Notes under the pieces: model-generated
The model's database searches: none
What the model saw: only the letters and a program-made list of their open reading frames with translations
What the model was told of the DNA's origin: nothing
Origin: Endozoicomonas montiporae CL-33
GTDB lineage: Bacteria; Pseudomonadota; Gammaproteobacteria; Pseudomonadales; Endozoicomonadaceae
Length of the DNA stretch: 64,000 nt
Direction of reading: 5' to 3'
NCBI RefSeq assembly: GCF_001583435.1
Contig: NZ_CP013251.1
Coordinates: 5,035,215-5,099,214 of the forward strand
Part shown: piece after piece, positions 19,845 to 29,100 of the stretch
Position numbering within the stretch: the first letter of the stretch is position 1
How the letters are laid out: each line of letters begins with the position of its first letter
Made by a program: the position numbers and the translations under genes

Positions 19845-20540
19845 TTAGATGTCGAGAGACGCCATGTCGATGGTCAGACCCGGGCCCATAGTAGAGGACA
19901 GGGTAACCTTCTTCATGTAAACGCCTTTGCTGGTAGCAGGCTTCAGCTTCTTCAGCTCAGCCATCAGCGCTTCAACATTCTGCTTCAGGGAAGCAGCTTC
20001 AAAATCGATCTTGCCGATACCAGCGTGAACGATACCGTTCTTGTCTGTACGGAAACGAACCTGACCTGCTTTAGCGTTCTTAACCGCGTCAGCAACGTTA
20101 GGCGTTACAGTACCTACTTTAGGGTTAGGCATCAGGCCGCGTGGGCCCAGGATCTGACCCAGCTGACCAACAACACGCATTGCGTCCGGGGAAGCAATAA
20201 CAACGTCGAAGTTCAGTTCGCCAGCTTTAACCTGTGCAGCCAGATCGTCCATGCCAACAATGTCAGCACCAGCAGCTTTAGCAGCTTCAGCGTTAGCGCC
20301 CTGTGTGAACACAGCGACACGAACGTCTTTACCGGTACCGTTTGGCAGTACAGAAGAGCCACGTACAACCTGGTCGGATTTACGAGGATCCACACCCAGA
20401 TTCACAGCTACTTCAACAGATTCTTTGAATTTTACGCTGGATACTTCTTTCAGAAGGTTCGCAGCTTCTTCGAAGGAGTAAGCCTTGGTAGCTTCAACCT
20501 TCTCAGCAATCATTTTTGCGCGCTTGGACATCTTCGCCAT
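19845..20540 (-). CDS. rplA: 50S ribosomal protein L1
   Basis: 231 residues, starting [17 protein letters not shown]. It binds 23S rRNA at the L1 stalk and helps release E-site tRNA. The two-domain pattern is clear, with [18 protein letters not shown] in the hinge region. In the family it also represses its own operon by binding the rplK leader. Its ATG overlaps the rplK stop (TAATG), showing translational coupling. Confidence 0.98.
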   Translation of the reverse strand: MAKMSKRAKMIAEKVEATKAYSFEEAANLLKEVSSVKFKESVEVAVNLGVDPRKSDQVVRGSSVLPNGTGKDVRVAVFTQGANAEAAKAAGADIVGMDDLAAQVKAGELNFDVVIASPDAMRVVGQLGQILGPRGLMPNPKVGTVTPNVADAVKNAKAGQVRFRTDKNGIVHAGIGKIDFEAASLKQNVEALMAELKKLKPATSKGVYMKKVTLSSTMGPGLTIDMASLDI

Positions 20541-20974
20541 TATTCTACACCTTCCACATTCAGACCCATGGAACGAGCGGAACCGGCGATAGTGCGGATA
20601 GCCGCATCTTCGTCAGCAGCAGTCAGATCAGGTTCTTTGATCTTGGCAACTTCCAGCAGCTGCTCACGAGTAGCAGTACCCACTTTTTCAGTGTTAGGAC
20701 GGCCAGAACCTTTCTTCAGCTTCAGTACTTTCTTCAGCAGTACGGAGGCTGGCGGAGTTTTGGTTTCGAATGTGAAGCTGCGGTCACCGTATACAGTGAT
20801 CACAACTGGCACAGGCATACCAGCGTCGAGTTCCTGCGTCTTAGCGTTAAACGCCTTACAGAACTCCATGATGTTCACGCCGTGCTGACCCAGAGCTGGA
20901 CCTACGGGTGGGGAAGGATTAGCTTTACCTGCAGGAACCTGCAGCTTAATGTAAGCTTCGACTTTCTTAGCCAT
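20540..20974 (-). CDS. rplK: 50S ribosomal protein L11
   Basis: 144 residues, starting [30 protein letters not shown]; the proline-rich N-terminal domain ([15 protein letters not shown]) is the stalk-base and RelA-contact surface. The C-terminal domain binds the GTPase-centre rRNA. First gene of the rplKA pair; an intrinsic terminator (21085-21131) separates it from nusG. Confidence 0.98.
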   Translation of the reverse strand: MAKKVEAYIKLQVPAGKANPSPPVGPALGQHGVNIMEFCKAFNAKTQELDAGMPVPVVITVYGDRSFTFETKTPPASVLLKKVLKLKKGSGRPNTEKVGTATREQLLEVAKIKEPDLTAADEDAAIRTIAGSARSMGLNVEGVE

Positions 20975-21084
20975 TGCAACCTCTACATTGGGTCAACGCC
21001 TCCCTGAAGGCATCATACCAATCAGTTCAGCTACCCGTTTATCAGGCATTCCAGAGAGTTTACACCCCAAATCATGCCCTTAGA

Positions 21085-21131
21085 TAAAAACCCTGCAGTG
21101 CTCAGCATTCAGCCAATCAGTGCAGGGTTTC
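21085..21131 (-). terminator. Intrinsic terminator after nusG
   Basis: AAACCCTGCA / TGCAGGGTTT stem with T-run on the minus strand, 20 nt beyond the nusG stop. It shows that secE-nusG and rplKA are separate transcription units, as in E. coli. Confidence 0.85.
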
Positions 21132-21150
21132 AAAATAAAAAGTCCGACTC

Positions 21151-21684
21151 TCAGACTTTCTCGACCTGGGAGAATTCCAGCTCTACTGGTGTGGAGCGAC
21201 CGAAAATCATAACCGCCACATGCAGGCGACTCTTTTCGTAGTTCACTTCTTCAACCACACCATTGAAGTCCGCAAAAGGACCATCAATAACGCGAACCAT
21301 CTCACCTGGTTCAAACAGCGTCTTCGGACGAGGCTTCTCGGCCCCTTCATGAACACGCTGGAGAATAGCGTCCGCCTCTTTCTCGGTGATCGGCGCTGGC
21401 TTATCGGCTGTACCGCCAATAAAGCCCATCACTCGCGGCGTATCTTTAATAAGATGCCAGCTATCGTCGTTCATTTCCATCTGAACTAACACGTAGCCAG
21501 GAAAGAACTTTCGCTCACTTTTGCGTTTCTGACCGTTCCGGATCTCGACCACTTCTTCGGTAGGCACCAGAATCTCACCAAAGAGATCCTCCATACCGAA
21601 TCGCTGAACGCGCTCTTTCAGCGAACGCATTACCTGCTTTTCGTAGCCGGAGTAGGCATGCACTACATACCAACGCTTCGCCAT
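21151..21684 (-). CDS. nusG: Transcription termination/antitermination protein NusG
   Basis: 177 residues from [22 protein letters not shown]. This start is preferred to an open start 18 nt upstream because the family begins here and AGGGA lies upstream. The NGN domain (1-115) binds the RNA polymerase clamp. The C-terminal KOW domain ([21 protein letters not shown]) contacts Rho or S10. It couples transcription to translation and stimulates Rho. It starts 10 nt after secE ends. Confidence 0.98.
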   Translation of the reverse strand: MAKRWYVVHAYSGYEKQVMRSLKERVQRFGMEDLFGEILVPTEEVVEIRNGQKRKSERKFFPGYVLVQMEMNDDSWHLIKDTPRVMGFIGGTADKPAPITEKEADAILQRVHEGAEKPRPKTLFEPGEMVRVIDGPFADFNGVVEEVNYEKSRLHVAVMIFGRSTPVELEFSQVEKV

Positions 21685-21694
21685 AGTTCTTTCC

Positions 21695-22066
21695 CTATCC
21701 AATCAAGCTGCTGATAGCCCAGCCTAGCAGAGAATCGAGCGCCCACAAAATGAGACCCATAACAATAACCACAGCAACAACGATCAATGTGGTTTGCACG
21801 GTCTCTTGACGTGTAGGCCAAACGACCTTGCGAATCTCAACCTTGGCATCTTTAACGAGGTTCCAGAAGGCACCGCCTTTTACTGTCTGCAAACCAATAT
21901 AGCCTGCAACAGCACCCAGAGCCAGCAAGGCTACAACGCGGTAAAGAATAGACTCAGCAGAGAAGTAGTAATTCCCATATGCGCCAACAGCGACCAGGGC
22001 AAACACCAACCCCCACTTAAGGCCATCAAGACGACCTTCAGCCGCCACTTCTGGTTTTCCACTCAT
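21695..22066 (-). CDS. secE: Preprotein translocase subunit SecE
   Basis: 123 residues from [18 protein letters not shown]. The open frame extends 36 codons further upstream but that part overlaps tRNA-Trp, so the internal ATG is chosen. Three membrane segments (about 20-37, 41-60, 95-115), the E. coli-type topology. The conserved cytoplasmic amphipathic helix and hinge ([14 protein letters not shown]) precede the last one. It clamps SecY in the inner membrane. Co-transcribed with nusG. Confidence 0.97.
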   Translation of the reverse strand: MSGKPEVAAEGRLDGLKWGLVFALVAVGAYGNYYFSAESILYRVVALLALGAVAGYIGLQTVKGGAFWNLVKDAKVEIRKVVWPTRQETVQTTLIVVAVVIVMGLILWALDSLLGWAISSLIG

Positions 22067-22144
22067 TAGTTTGATTTTCTCTCTAGAAAAGCCCCACTCA
22101 AAAACAGTAAACATGGTAAAAGAGTGAAGGCTTGAATCAAGAAA

Positions 22145-22220
22145 TGGCAGGCCAGGAGGGACTCGAACCCCCAACAGCCGGTTTTGGAAACCGGTGCTCT
22201 ACCAATTGAACTACTGGCCT
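22145..22220 (-). tRNA. tRNA-Trp (CCA anticodon)
   Basis: Minus strand: 7-bp acceptor AGGCCAG / CTGGCCT, discriminator G and genomically encoded CCA. The anticodon loop TTCCAAA gives CCA, flanked by the stem CCGGT/ACCGG; the T-arm has GGTTCGAGTCC. It sits 79 nt upstream of secE. Confidence 0.97.
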
Positions 22221-22268
22221 GTATCTACGAGCGCCCTACTTTACTCTTCTAGATACAAGGGCTGACCA

Positions 22269-22297
22269 ATTATAATTGACCATACCTTATCTGAAAA
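22269..22297 (-). promoter_or_regulatory. Promoter for tRNA-Trp / secE-nusG
   Basis: Minus strand: TTTTCA (22297-22292), 17-nt spacer, consensus TATAAT (22274-22269). It lies between the terminator after tRNA-Thr and tRNA-Trp. With tuf absent here, this promoter probably drives tRNA-Trp and secE-nusG. Confidence 0.6.
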
Positions 22298-22324
22298 GCG
22301 TTATTATTTTTGATTTGTGAGGCA

Positions 22325-22364
22325 TAAAAAAATAAGGGGCAGATAAAACACTCTATCTACCCCT
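22325..22364 (-). terminator. Intrinsic terminator after tRNA-Thr
   Basis: Minus strand: AGGGG-T-AGATA with TATCT-G-CCCCT, then TTATTTTTTTA. It ends the tRNA Tyr-Gly-Thr transcript, exactly where a tuf gene would follow in related bacteria. Confidence 0.8.
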
Positions 22365-22371
22365 ATGCTTC

Positions 22372-22447
<76 letters not shown>

Positions 22448-22479
22448 AACTTCTCACCGTATAGAGGCAAGACTTATTC

Positions 22480-22553
<74 letters not shown>

Positions 22554-22639
22554 AACATAAACCGCATAGCGAGACTCACATCTTGTGATACCCACTTAGC
22601 TTTCAATCTTCTAAGATTTCAAGATCGAAAACAAGAATT

Positions 22640-22723
22640 TGGTGGTGGGGGCTGGATTCGAACCAGCGAAGCTTTCGCGTCAGATTTACAGTCTGATCCC
22701 TTTGGCCGCTCGGGAACCCCACC
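22640..22723 (-). tRNA. tRNA-Tyr (GTA anticodon)
   Basis: GGTGGGG acceptor pairs with CCCCACC, followed by A and CCA. The anticodon loop CTGTAAA gives GTA. The long variable arm (CGCGAAAGCTTCG region) is typical of class II tRNA-Tyr. Confidence 0.97.
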
Positions 22724-22735
22724 GAACGCTGCGCT

Positions 22736-22763
22736 ATTGTATCCAGAGACAATTCAAAGTCAA
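22736..22763 (-). promoter_or_regulatory. Promoter of the tRNA Tyr-Gly-Thr operon
   Basis: Minus strand: TTGACT (22763-22758), 16-nt spacer, TACAAT (22741-22736), then a GC-rich discriminator (AGCGCAGCG) just upstream of tRNA-Tyr. This is the form expected for stringently controlled stable RNA promoters. Confidence 0.75.
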
Positions 22764-22868
22764 GCTGTTGTTTTCGTCGTTCAACTCACTGAGTTAACTG
22801 AAACTCTAACCAATCGGCCTGATTGATTAACCTGCTTTGCTTGGCTGTCCCCGAAGCGCAGGCGTATA

Positions 22869-23588
22869 TTAGTGAATTGATGATTCGGATGCAATCCCTT
22901 TGCAGTTTTTTTCTAATACTTTCAGACCGTTGTATTCATCTGCAAATCTTTCCCACATACCCTCTGTGATCTTGTCGGCCTCTTTCACTGCCAGCTCCAG
23001 CCAATACGTTTGTGGTTGTCGTGCCAGCTGCTTGATTCTTGTTTCATAGCCCGCCTGTAATAAACGACTACTGACTTTATTAGCGGATACTTCTTTACTG
23101 AAAAGCCCCAGGGATATCCCGTTTGCCAATTCACCCTGAGTAATCACAAAACTGTCGATGTTTTGCCCCTGAAGTTCACGGAGCAACCGTATTGCAGCTT
23201 CACGGCTGGCCAGAGGAGGGATATGCACCCAGTGGTCGTACTCACTGGCTTCATTATCGGATCGTTCCCTACTGGCTACTCCCAATGAAAAAAGCCGTTG
23301 TTGCATATCATCAGCCTTACTTGCAGAACCAAAAGGACCAACAACCAGGCATTGAGCATCCAGAGTCTTTTCTGAAGCTGAACGGTTATTTCGCTCAACA
23401 GGTTCAGGCAATAGTTCTGATCGGGGCAGGTTTTTCCCGCTTTCCGACCAGAGAACCAGTCGTTTACCCTGTTGTTTCTCAGGCTCCGACACCGTCGGCT
23501 TTACATAACGGCTTTGCGACTGCTGATAAGTTCCCCAGGCAAAATATCCGGTATTCATTATTAGCAGTAATAATATTATCCAGCGCAT
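22869..23588 (-). CDS. SPOR-domain-like membrane protein
   Basis: 239 residues. One N-terminal membrane anchor (IILLLLIMNTGYFAWG), then a linker and two copies of a SPOR-like alpha/beta pattern: residues ~80-150 (CLVVGPFGSASKADDMQQRL ... YDHWVHIPPLASREAAIRLLREL) and ~155-215 (SLGLFSKEVSANKVSSRLLQAG). SPOR domains bind denuded peptidoglycan at division sites. Its start overlaps the end of coaX by 13 nt. The birA-coaX-SPOR order upstream of the tRNA cluster is the one found in Pseudomonas. Confidence 0.8.
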   Translation of the reverse strand: MRWIILLLLIMNTGYFAWGTYQQSQSRYVKPTVSEPEKQQGKRLVLWSESGKNLPRSELLPEPVERNNRSASEKTLDAQCLVVGPFGSASKADDMQQRLFSLGVASRERSDNEASEYDHWVHIPPLASREAAIRLLRELQGQNIDSFVITQGELANGISLGLFSKEVSANKVSSRLLQAGYETRIKQLARQPQTYWLELAVKEADKITEGMWERFADEYNGLKVLEKNCKGIASESSIH

Positions 23589-24340
23589 CCTTCTTTATAT
23601 TCCCTGGCTGCAATTTCCAAACCATCCATTACCAGGTCAGGCATGAAACTTACCCTTCCTTCTTTATAGACACTAATCAGCGACTCAAGCTGGCCGCCAT
23701 CACCTCCGGTCAGAATGACCCGGGAACCCGGATGCTCAGTCACAACTCTATCGATCAGAGCCAATGACATCATCAATGCACCATGATGAATACAGTCAAC
23801 CGTGTTTTTACCCAAAGCCAGATTGTGGTTATCGGTTGATTCGACATAACGAAGCTTTGCCGTGTTGGACGCCAGCGTTTTCTTCATAAGGCTGATGCCC
23901 GGAACAATATACCCACCAAGATGAAGCCCGTTTTTATCCAGAACATCAACCGTGATGGCGGTGCCGCAATCGACAACGACTTTTATGTCCGGACTACTGG
24001 TTGCATGGGCGGCCAGCATTGCCAGCCAGCGATCGACTCCCAGTTTTTCAGGCGCATCGTAAGACAGCGTCACACCAGCCGATTCTTTTTTTGCTGTTGC
24101 TATATATAAAGGTACAACCTGAGTCGCCAATACATATTTTTTAATCTGTTCCAGACGTTCATCTGAAGACACCATCGAGATACTGACCAGATCCAACTTA
24201 CCAACCGTATCAAGAAAACGGGGAAGGGCTGCCCCCCAGTCCTCGGTATTACAGAAAAAGCCCGAGCTGACTGCCAGAGCATTTTCCCGCAACAACCACT
24301 TCAGCCGGGTGTTGCCTGCATCAAACTGTAGAGTTCTCAT
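23576..24340 (-). CDS. coaX: Type III pantothenate kinase
   Basis: 254 residues. It phosphorylates pantothenate, the first step of coenzyme A synthesis, in the cytoplasm. ASKHA-fold motifs are visible: the N-terminal phosphate loop DAGNTRLKW (7-15), VVVDCGTAITVDVLD with the catalytic Asp, GGYIVPGISLMKKTL, and VILTGGDG near the C-terminus. It overlaps birA by 4 nt (ATGA) and the SPOR gene by 13 nt, so the three are translationally coupled. Confidence 0.95.
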   Translation of the reverse strand: MRTLQFDAGNTRLKWLLRENALAVSSGFFCNTEDWGAALPRFLDTVGKLDLVSISMVSSDERLEQIKKYVLATQVVPLYIATAKKESAGVTLSYDAPEKLGVDRWLAMLAAHATSSPDIKVVVDCGTAITVDVLDKNGLHLGGYIVPGISLMKKTLASNTAKLRYVESTDNHNLALGKNTVDCIHHGALMMSLALIDRVVTEHPGSRVILTGGDGGQLESLISVYKEGRVSFMPDLVMDGLEIAAREYKEGCAG

Positions 24341-25311
24341 GATTTCCTCAATGAAACTTCACCACCGTTGAACACTTTCACCCCTGTTTCTGTTTTTATC
24401 AGCAAGCCACCCTGTTCATTCACTCCGACATTTACACCTTTTTCCTTTCGGCCAGCCGCTTCTATATTCACTTCCTGCCCCCGGAAAGCATCGTATTCAC
24501 TCCACTGGTCTCTGTATAACGCAAAGCCACCATGAGTGAAACCATCCAGCGTATGGCTCAGGGTATTGATCAGTTGGGATACCACCGCATTGCGACTGAC
24601 CGTTTTCCCACAAACCTCATGCAAATCGACAGCGGGTTGCCCGATACCCTTCTTCTGATCTTCACTGAGCTTTATATTGATGCCAATACCAATAATGACA
24701 TCACATTCTCCAGTAGGGTCACCGTGGACTTCCAGCAGGATGCCGCTGAGTTTCCTGCCCTGCCAAAGCACATCATTGGGCCACTTCAGCTCAATATTTC
24801 TTGCACCGTTTGCTTCCAGAGCTTTTAAAACTGCCAAGCCAACTGCCAGACTCAAACCTTCCAGAGATGCGGTACCTTCACTGATTCTCCAGTTTGCAGA
24901 CATGGATATGGTTGAACCAAAAGGGCTGACCCAGGTTCTGCCTCTTCTTCCCCTGCCACTGGTTTGATGCTCTGCCAGACAAAACGTCATACTGCCGGAC
25001 TCGTCATCACTCAGCTCTTTGACAAGATCATTGGTAGAGCCTGTGCTGAAGCAGGTATGCAGCTTTATTCTGTTGAGCAGGGATTTATCCAGACCTGACT
25101 CAATTTTTGACTGATCCAGCAACTCTATTCCCCTTCCCAGGCGGTAGCCCTTGCCTCGTACAGAGTCCAGTATCAGCCCCAGTTCTTCCAGCCCCTTGAG
25201 CTTTTTCCAAACAGCGGCTCTGCTGACTCCGAGAGAGTCTCCCAGCTCTTCTCCAGAGTGGAAGTGACCATCCGCCAGCAGGTTCAGTAACTTTTCCATC
25301 GACAGCCTCAA
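24337..25311 (-). CDS. birA: Bifunctional biotin--protein ligase / biotin operon repressor
   Basis: 324 residues with an N-terminal winged helix (1-60, HSGEELGDSLGVSRAAVWKKLK), then the ligase domain with the biotinyl-AMP loop G119-R125 (GRGRRGR), KWPNDVLW and GILLEV, and the C-terminal SH3-like domain (about 270-324). It makes biotinyl-5'-AMP, biotinylates acetyl-CoA carboxylase BCCP, and represses biotin synthesis. First gene of the birA-coaX-SPOR unit. An ATG four codons downstream is an alternative start. Confidence 0.96.
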   Translation of the reverse strand: MRLSMEKLLNLLADGHFHSGEELGDSLGVSRAAVWKKLKGLEELGLILDSVRGKGYRLGRGIELLDQSKIESGLDKSLLNRIKLHTCFSTGSTNDLVKELSDDESGSMTFCLAEHQTSGRGRRGRTWVSPFGSTISMSANWRISEGTASLEGLSLAVGLAVLKALEANGARNIELKWPNDVLWQGRKLSGILLEVHGDPTGECDVIIGIGINIKLSEDQKKGIGQPAVDLHEVCGKTVSRNAVVSQLINTLSHTLDGFTHGGFALYRDQWSEYDAFRGQEVNIEAAGRKEKGVNVGVNEQGGLLIKTETGVKVFNGGEVSLRKS

Positions 25312-25503
25312 TTCTTTTGTGACTGCATGATATGCCTTGCGACCCGCTCTCTCAAATTCATCAAGAACTTTCTGAATGAATCCGTGTCAGATAGCCAGTA
25401 CAACAAAATGAGCGTTTCTTAAAAAATCAATGTCGCCAATGTCTCAAAGACACCTGTTTACGACTAGAGTTTATGCGAACTTAACAACGAGGAAACGGTA
25501 TAT

Positions 25504-27108
25504 ATGAAATATCAACCACTTTTATCCGGATTGGCAGCAACACTGCTGTCCATGAGCCTGTATGCCTATTCACCCAATGACCAGCAGGGAACCATTTATG
25601 CGGGGTTACAAAACCTGAATGAGCTCGCAGATATTTTAATGCTGGAACGGAAACAAGAGCTGGGAACCATAGGCAAGAACAATCTTATTGAGTCACTGCT
25701 GTCGCCTTGGGATGAGAGCAAAATCAATGAATTAATATTGAATTCTGGCGACATAAAGACGGCAGCCAAAGACGTTGTAAGTGGTATTTTCAGAAATCCG
25801 CTGTATGACCTGTCTGGACTGCTCTCTCACAAAGAAGCCTTTCTCAATCTGATCGAAAACAGTTCATTTCTGAGCGCCTATGTTCCTGCAGCCAGAGGAA
25901 TCACATTGGATGATACCGATGCGTTGTTCGTTCCCAGCAGAACATTACTGACTAAAAACCTTAATGGTACTGCCAATACAGCTACTGACCAGAAGTCTTC
26001 AAGCACACTGATTCCGGCCAATACTCCGGTATTTATTTTGGGCCAGCTGCGCGATCGCCCATCAATGGTCAGTGCAGAGAGAGATTCATGGCTACTGATA
26101 TGGCGGAAAGAGTTTGGTCTGAAGTTTGTGCGCTCAGGGCATATCGGCAGACTAAGCGAGCAAGATATCGAGAAATACAAACAATTGGTCACTCGGAATC
26201 CGGAAATTGTCAGAACGGAGCGGGTTGAGCGTGAATTCAAACTTGATAACTTTGACATGCTGATGCCGGGAACAATGCCGTTGTACAGCCCTGATGAAGG
26301 GTACTTTCTGGCAAAACGCAATGGCAGAAAAGGAGAACTCGTCCAGATAGAAAGCAATACATGGTTTATTTACAGGGCAACACTCGATCATGCCACGCTG
26401 CGTTCAATAGATGAAGGCAAATCGCTAACCACTCACATTAAACACCCCCCCATGAAGCCCACCGTCCGTAACTACCTGGATGATCTGCATAACGTCATGT
26501 TCCATTATCCAATCTATGTGGAACCCCGGCTTAATGAACACCGGTCTTTTTCCTGGGGTGAAGGCATCACAGGTATCGACAACCTGCATGGGGTGGACAC
26601 TTCCAACTTTGTTTACAAACTGGTACTAGGGTTCGGGCTCCGGCTGCCAAGGCACTCTGCTGACCAGATTGCAGAGGGAATGAAGATTAACAAGATATAT
26701 GTTGATCGTTCGAAGGACACCGAGTCCCATTACCAGACATTGGTTGAACACTGCACATTGGGAAGAATGGCCGCTTTTGCCAATACCGGTCACCTGGTTT
26801 GTATAGGCAGTGTGTCCATGGCACAGCTTAGCTATCTGGATAAAGATGCGGGAACCGCTGCATTGAATAATGGCATAAAAGAAGGCGATCTTATTCCTTT
26901 AGTGGCCACCAGTCCGGTCGGGTTTAGCTGGCATAAAGAAGTTGATGGCAAAACAGTCCCAAGCTGGACAATTACACCCAAGGCTGCCGTATTCCCTATT
27001 TTCAAGAAAGGGCCATACAGTAGCTGGGTCAGCCGCAAAAATTATGATTTAACAATATTCAGTTTCTTTGAAAACTCCCCCAAACTCGAAACCAGAACTG
27101 AACTCTGA
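25504..27108 (+). CDS. Exported SH3b-NlpC/P60-like protein with substituted nucleophile
   Basis: 534 residues with a signal peptide (LLSGLAATLLSMSLYAYS) and a good GAGGAAA ribosome site. The order of segments resembles cell-wall lysins with an NlpC/P60 N-terminal domain, SH3b modules (SAERDSWLLIWRKEFGLKFVRSGHIG) and an NlpC/P60 catalytic core (~340-480). At the core helix, where the family has G-x-D-C-S-G-F, this protein has GVDTSNFVYKL, so the expected nucleophilic Cys is T366. The partner His appears conserved (TGHLVCIG, H430), as does LPRHSADQ. It is therefore probably a catalytically altered or inactive homologue that may bind peptidoglycan or a host glycopeptide. It ends in RTEL. Monocistronic, divergent from birA. 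Confidence 0.7.
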   Translation: MKYQPLLSGLAATLLSMSLYAYSPNDQQGTIYAGLQNLNELADILMLERKQELGTIGKNNLIESLLSPWDESKINELILNSGDIKTAAKDVVSGIFRNPLYDLSGLLSHKEAFLNLIENSSFLSAYVPAARGITLDDTDALFVPSRTLLTKNLNGTANTATDQKSSSTLIPANTPVFILGQLRDRPSMVSAERDSWLLIWRKEFGLKFVRSGHIGRLSEQDIEKYKQLVTRNPEIVRTERVEREFKLDNFDMLMPGTMPLYSPDEGYFLAKRNGRKGELVQIESNTWFIYRATLDHATLRSIDEGKSLTTHIKHPPMKPTVRNYLDDLHNVMFHYPIYVEPRLNEHRSFSWGEGITGIDNLHGVDTSNFVYKLVLGFGLRLPRHSADQIAEGMKINKIYVDRSKDTESHYQTLVEHCTLGRMAAFANTGHLVCIGSVSMAQLSYLDKDAGTAALNNGIKEGDLIPLVATSPVGFSWHKEVDGKTVPSWTITPKAAVFPIFKKGPYSSWVSRKNYDLTIFSFFENSPKLETRTEL

Positions 27109-27207
27109 TAGATCACCCGTTCGGCTCCGCATATACTATGCGGAGCCCGAGAAGCCTGACTGAGAACAGACAGCTTCTGATACTTATAAAATAAGCAGGT
27201 GTCACGA

Positions 27208-28266
27208 ATGAGTATTTTCAAATCCCACATTTCTCAAATGGGAGCCTATAAACCACCATTGGAAGGTCGGGATAACCACCAGCACCTGCTGCTTGATTTC
27301 AATGAACGGGTTTTACCTGTTGCCCCCGCGGTTAAGCAGGCACTGATTGACTTTATTAATGATGACCAGCTTCAGGTTTACCCGGCTTACGGCAACATTA
27401 CCCAGAAAATTGCCGACTACTGCGGGGTAAAATCCGAACAGGTGATGATCACCAACGGTTCTGATCAGGGTATCGACCTGATTATTCGTTCTGCTTGTCA
27501 GGAAGGTGATGAAGCGATTATTCCGGGCCCAACCTTTGCCATGTACCACCAGTGTGCCAAAGTTGAAAACCTGAACATTATCGAGCCCACCTATTCCAGA
27601 GAAAACGGGTTTCCAAAACAGGCCGTTATCGACGCCATTACCAATAAAACCCGACTGATTGTTCTGGCAAATCCAAACAACCCCTGCGGCACCCCTGTTG
27701 CCCGGGAAACAATTCTGGAGATAGCCAAAGCGGCACCTCAGGCAGCCACTCTGGTCGATGAATGTTATTTCGAATATACCCGGCAAACCGTTTGCGATGC
27801 GGTTGAGGAATACCCTAACCTGCTGGTCACCCGAACCTTCTCCAAAACCTGGGGGCTCCCCTCTGTACGACTGGGTTACGTTATTTCCAGAAAGGAGAAC
27901 ATTGACGCACTACTGAATGTACGTGGACCTTATGATGTTAACCAGCTGGCGGTGGTGGCTATAGATGCGGCACTTTCCAACCCTGAGTACACGCAGGAAT
28001 ATGTGAAAGAGGTGATAGAAGTCTCCAAGCCGATGCTTGAAGCATTTTTAGATAAAAAAGCAATCAAATACTGGCCAACTGTCGCAAATTATATCTGGGT
28101 GTTTCCTGATAACCCGGATGCAATGGAAAAGCATATTCGGGCCAGTGGAATTCTTGTCAGACCAAAACTGGACGCTAACGGGCGTAAAGGTCTGAGAATA
28201 ACTCTTGGAAATAAACGACAGACCTTGAAGTTAGAACAGTGTCTTTCCTCATTTGAAATCAATTAG
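27208..28266 (+). CDS. HisC-like pyridoxal-phosphate aminotransferase
   Basis: 352 residues from the ATG at 27208 (AGG about 9 nt upstream; a GTG at 27199 is also open). Class I/II fold-type I aminotransferase of the histidinol-phosphate branch: YPAYGNITQKIADY, ITNGSDQGIDLI, ANPNNPCGTPV, VDECYFEY, and the PLP-lysine motif TFSKTWGLPSVRLGY (K213). HisC transfers the amino group between histidinol phosphate and 2-oxoglutarate; paralogues act on aromatic amino acids or phosphonates. No his genes are nearby, so the substrate stays open. Confidence 0.85.
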   Translation: MSIFKSHISQMGAYKPPLEGRDNHQHLLLDFNERVLPVAPAVKQALIDFINDDQLQVYPAYGNITQKIADYCGVKSEQVMITNGSDQGIDLIIRSACQEGDEAIIPGPTFAMYHQCAKVENLNIIEPTYSRENGFPKQAVIDAITNKTRLIVLANPNNPCGTPVARETILEIAKAAPQAATLVDECYFEYTRQTVCDAVEEYPNLLVTRTFSKTWGLPSVRLGYVISRKENIDALLNVRGPYDVNQLAVVAIDAALSNPEYTQEYVKEVIEVSKPMLEAFLDKKAIKYWPTVANYIWVFPDNPDAMEKHIRASGILVRPKLDANGRKGLRITLGNKRQTLKLEQCLSSFEIN

Positions 28267-28280
28267 AAACCACAAGAAAT

Positions 28281-28300
28281 TCCCGGAGCTTGCTCCGGGG
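28281..28300. terminator. GC-rich hairpin after the aminotransferase gene
   Basis: CCCGGAG / CTCCGGG stem with a 4-nt loop, 15 nt after the stop; not followed by a T-run. Possibly a terminator shared by the convergent genes. Confidence 0.4.
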
Positions 28301-28412
28301 GGCTTCTAATTCAAACCTTGTAACTTACGAAGAAGAACATCCATAGAGCGGTGTTTGATCTCTTGGGACCACTTCACTCAGATAAGTTCACTGTGCGCCT
28401 GCAACAGCAAGC

Positions 28413-29078
28413 TCAGTATTCGCCATTTAACTCCCGACACAGCTGATCCCTGAAATCCTTCAGAAACTGGCTGCTGCGCTCAGCCATTTGTCTGCCAGCA
28501 GCGGTTTGCATACTGCCGGCAATTTTCAGCAGCTTCAGTTCAAAGTGGTCAAGGGAGTAAATGCGATCATCCAGCTCACGATGGGTAGCCAGTGGGTCTT
28601 CAGGGTCAAACAGTTTCTGTTTCAGTTTACCGCCAGTATAAAAGCAGCGGGCAAGGCCGATGGCTCCCAGAGCTTCCATTCTGTCAGCATCCTGCACCAC
28701 TTTGGCTTCAATGGTTTCCGGTGTTATACCTGCAGAATAACTGTGGGTTTTCACCGCATGGCAGACATCATTGATCAGCGCCTGTGGAAAACTCAGTACT
28801 GTCAGGCAACGTTCAGTTTCCTCTGCGGCCAGCGTTGATGCCATTGACCGCTGTGGATGATTTTTGGGCAGCACAACAATATCGTGGAAATAACAGGCGG
28901 CCAGAATGACCAGCCGGTTAGCACTCAAATCACCGTTATCCAGCAACTTGCTGGCGGTTCGCCACACTCTCTGAAAGTGTGAAATATCATGAGAAGCATC
29001 ATCGGATTCCCGTCCCTGTAAAAACTGCACAAAAGTCTGTTCCCATTGCTGTAACAGAGATGGGTCGTTGTAAGGCAT
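28413..29078 (-). CDS. HD-domain phosphohydrolase (YedJ-like)
   Basis: 221 residues, soluble. Metal-binding residues of the HD superfamily are visible: H34 in SHDISHFQRVW, the H65-D66 pair in ACYFHDIVVL, and a distal D130 in VVQDADRMEALGAIGLAR. The segment FYTGGKLKQKLFDPEDPL and overall length match the E. coli YedJ group of predicted metal-dependent phosphohydrolases with no established substrate. It lies 22 nt downstream of the CpdA-like gene on the same strand and could be co-transcribed with it. Confidence 0.85.
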   Translation of the reverse strand: MPYNDPSLLQQWEQTFVQFLQGRESDDASHDISHFQRVWRTASKLLDNGDLSANRLVILAACYFHDIVVLPKNHPQRSMASTLAAEETERCLTVLSFPQALINDVCHAVKTHSYSAGITPETIEAKVVQDADRMEALGAIGLARCFYTGGKLKQKLFDPEDPLATHRELDDRIYSLDHFELKLLKIAGSMQTAAGRQMAERSSQFLKDFRDQLCRELNGEY

Positions 29079-29100
29079 AATTTCGCGCTCTTTAGGTCAA

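Noticed and set aside
22067..22174. 36-codon N-terminal extension of secE
   Set aside because: It overlaps tRNA-Trp and lacks family similarity; the internal ATG at 22066 is the proper start.
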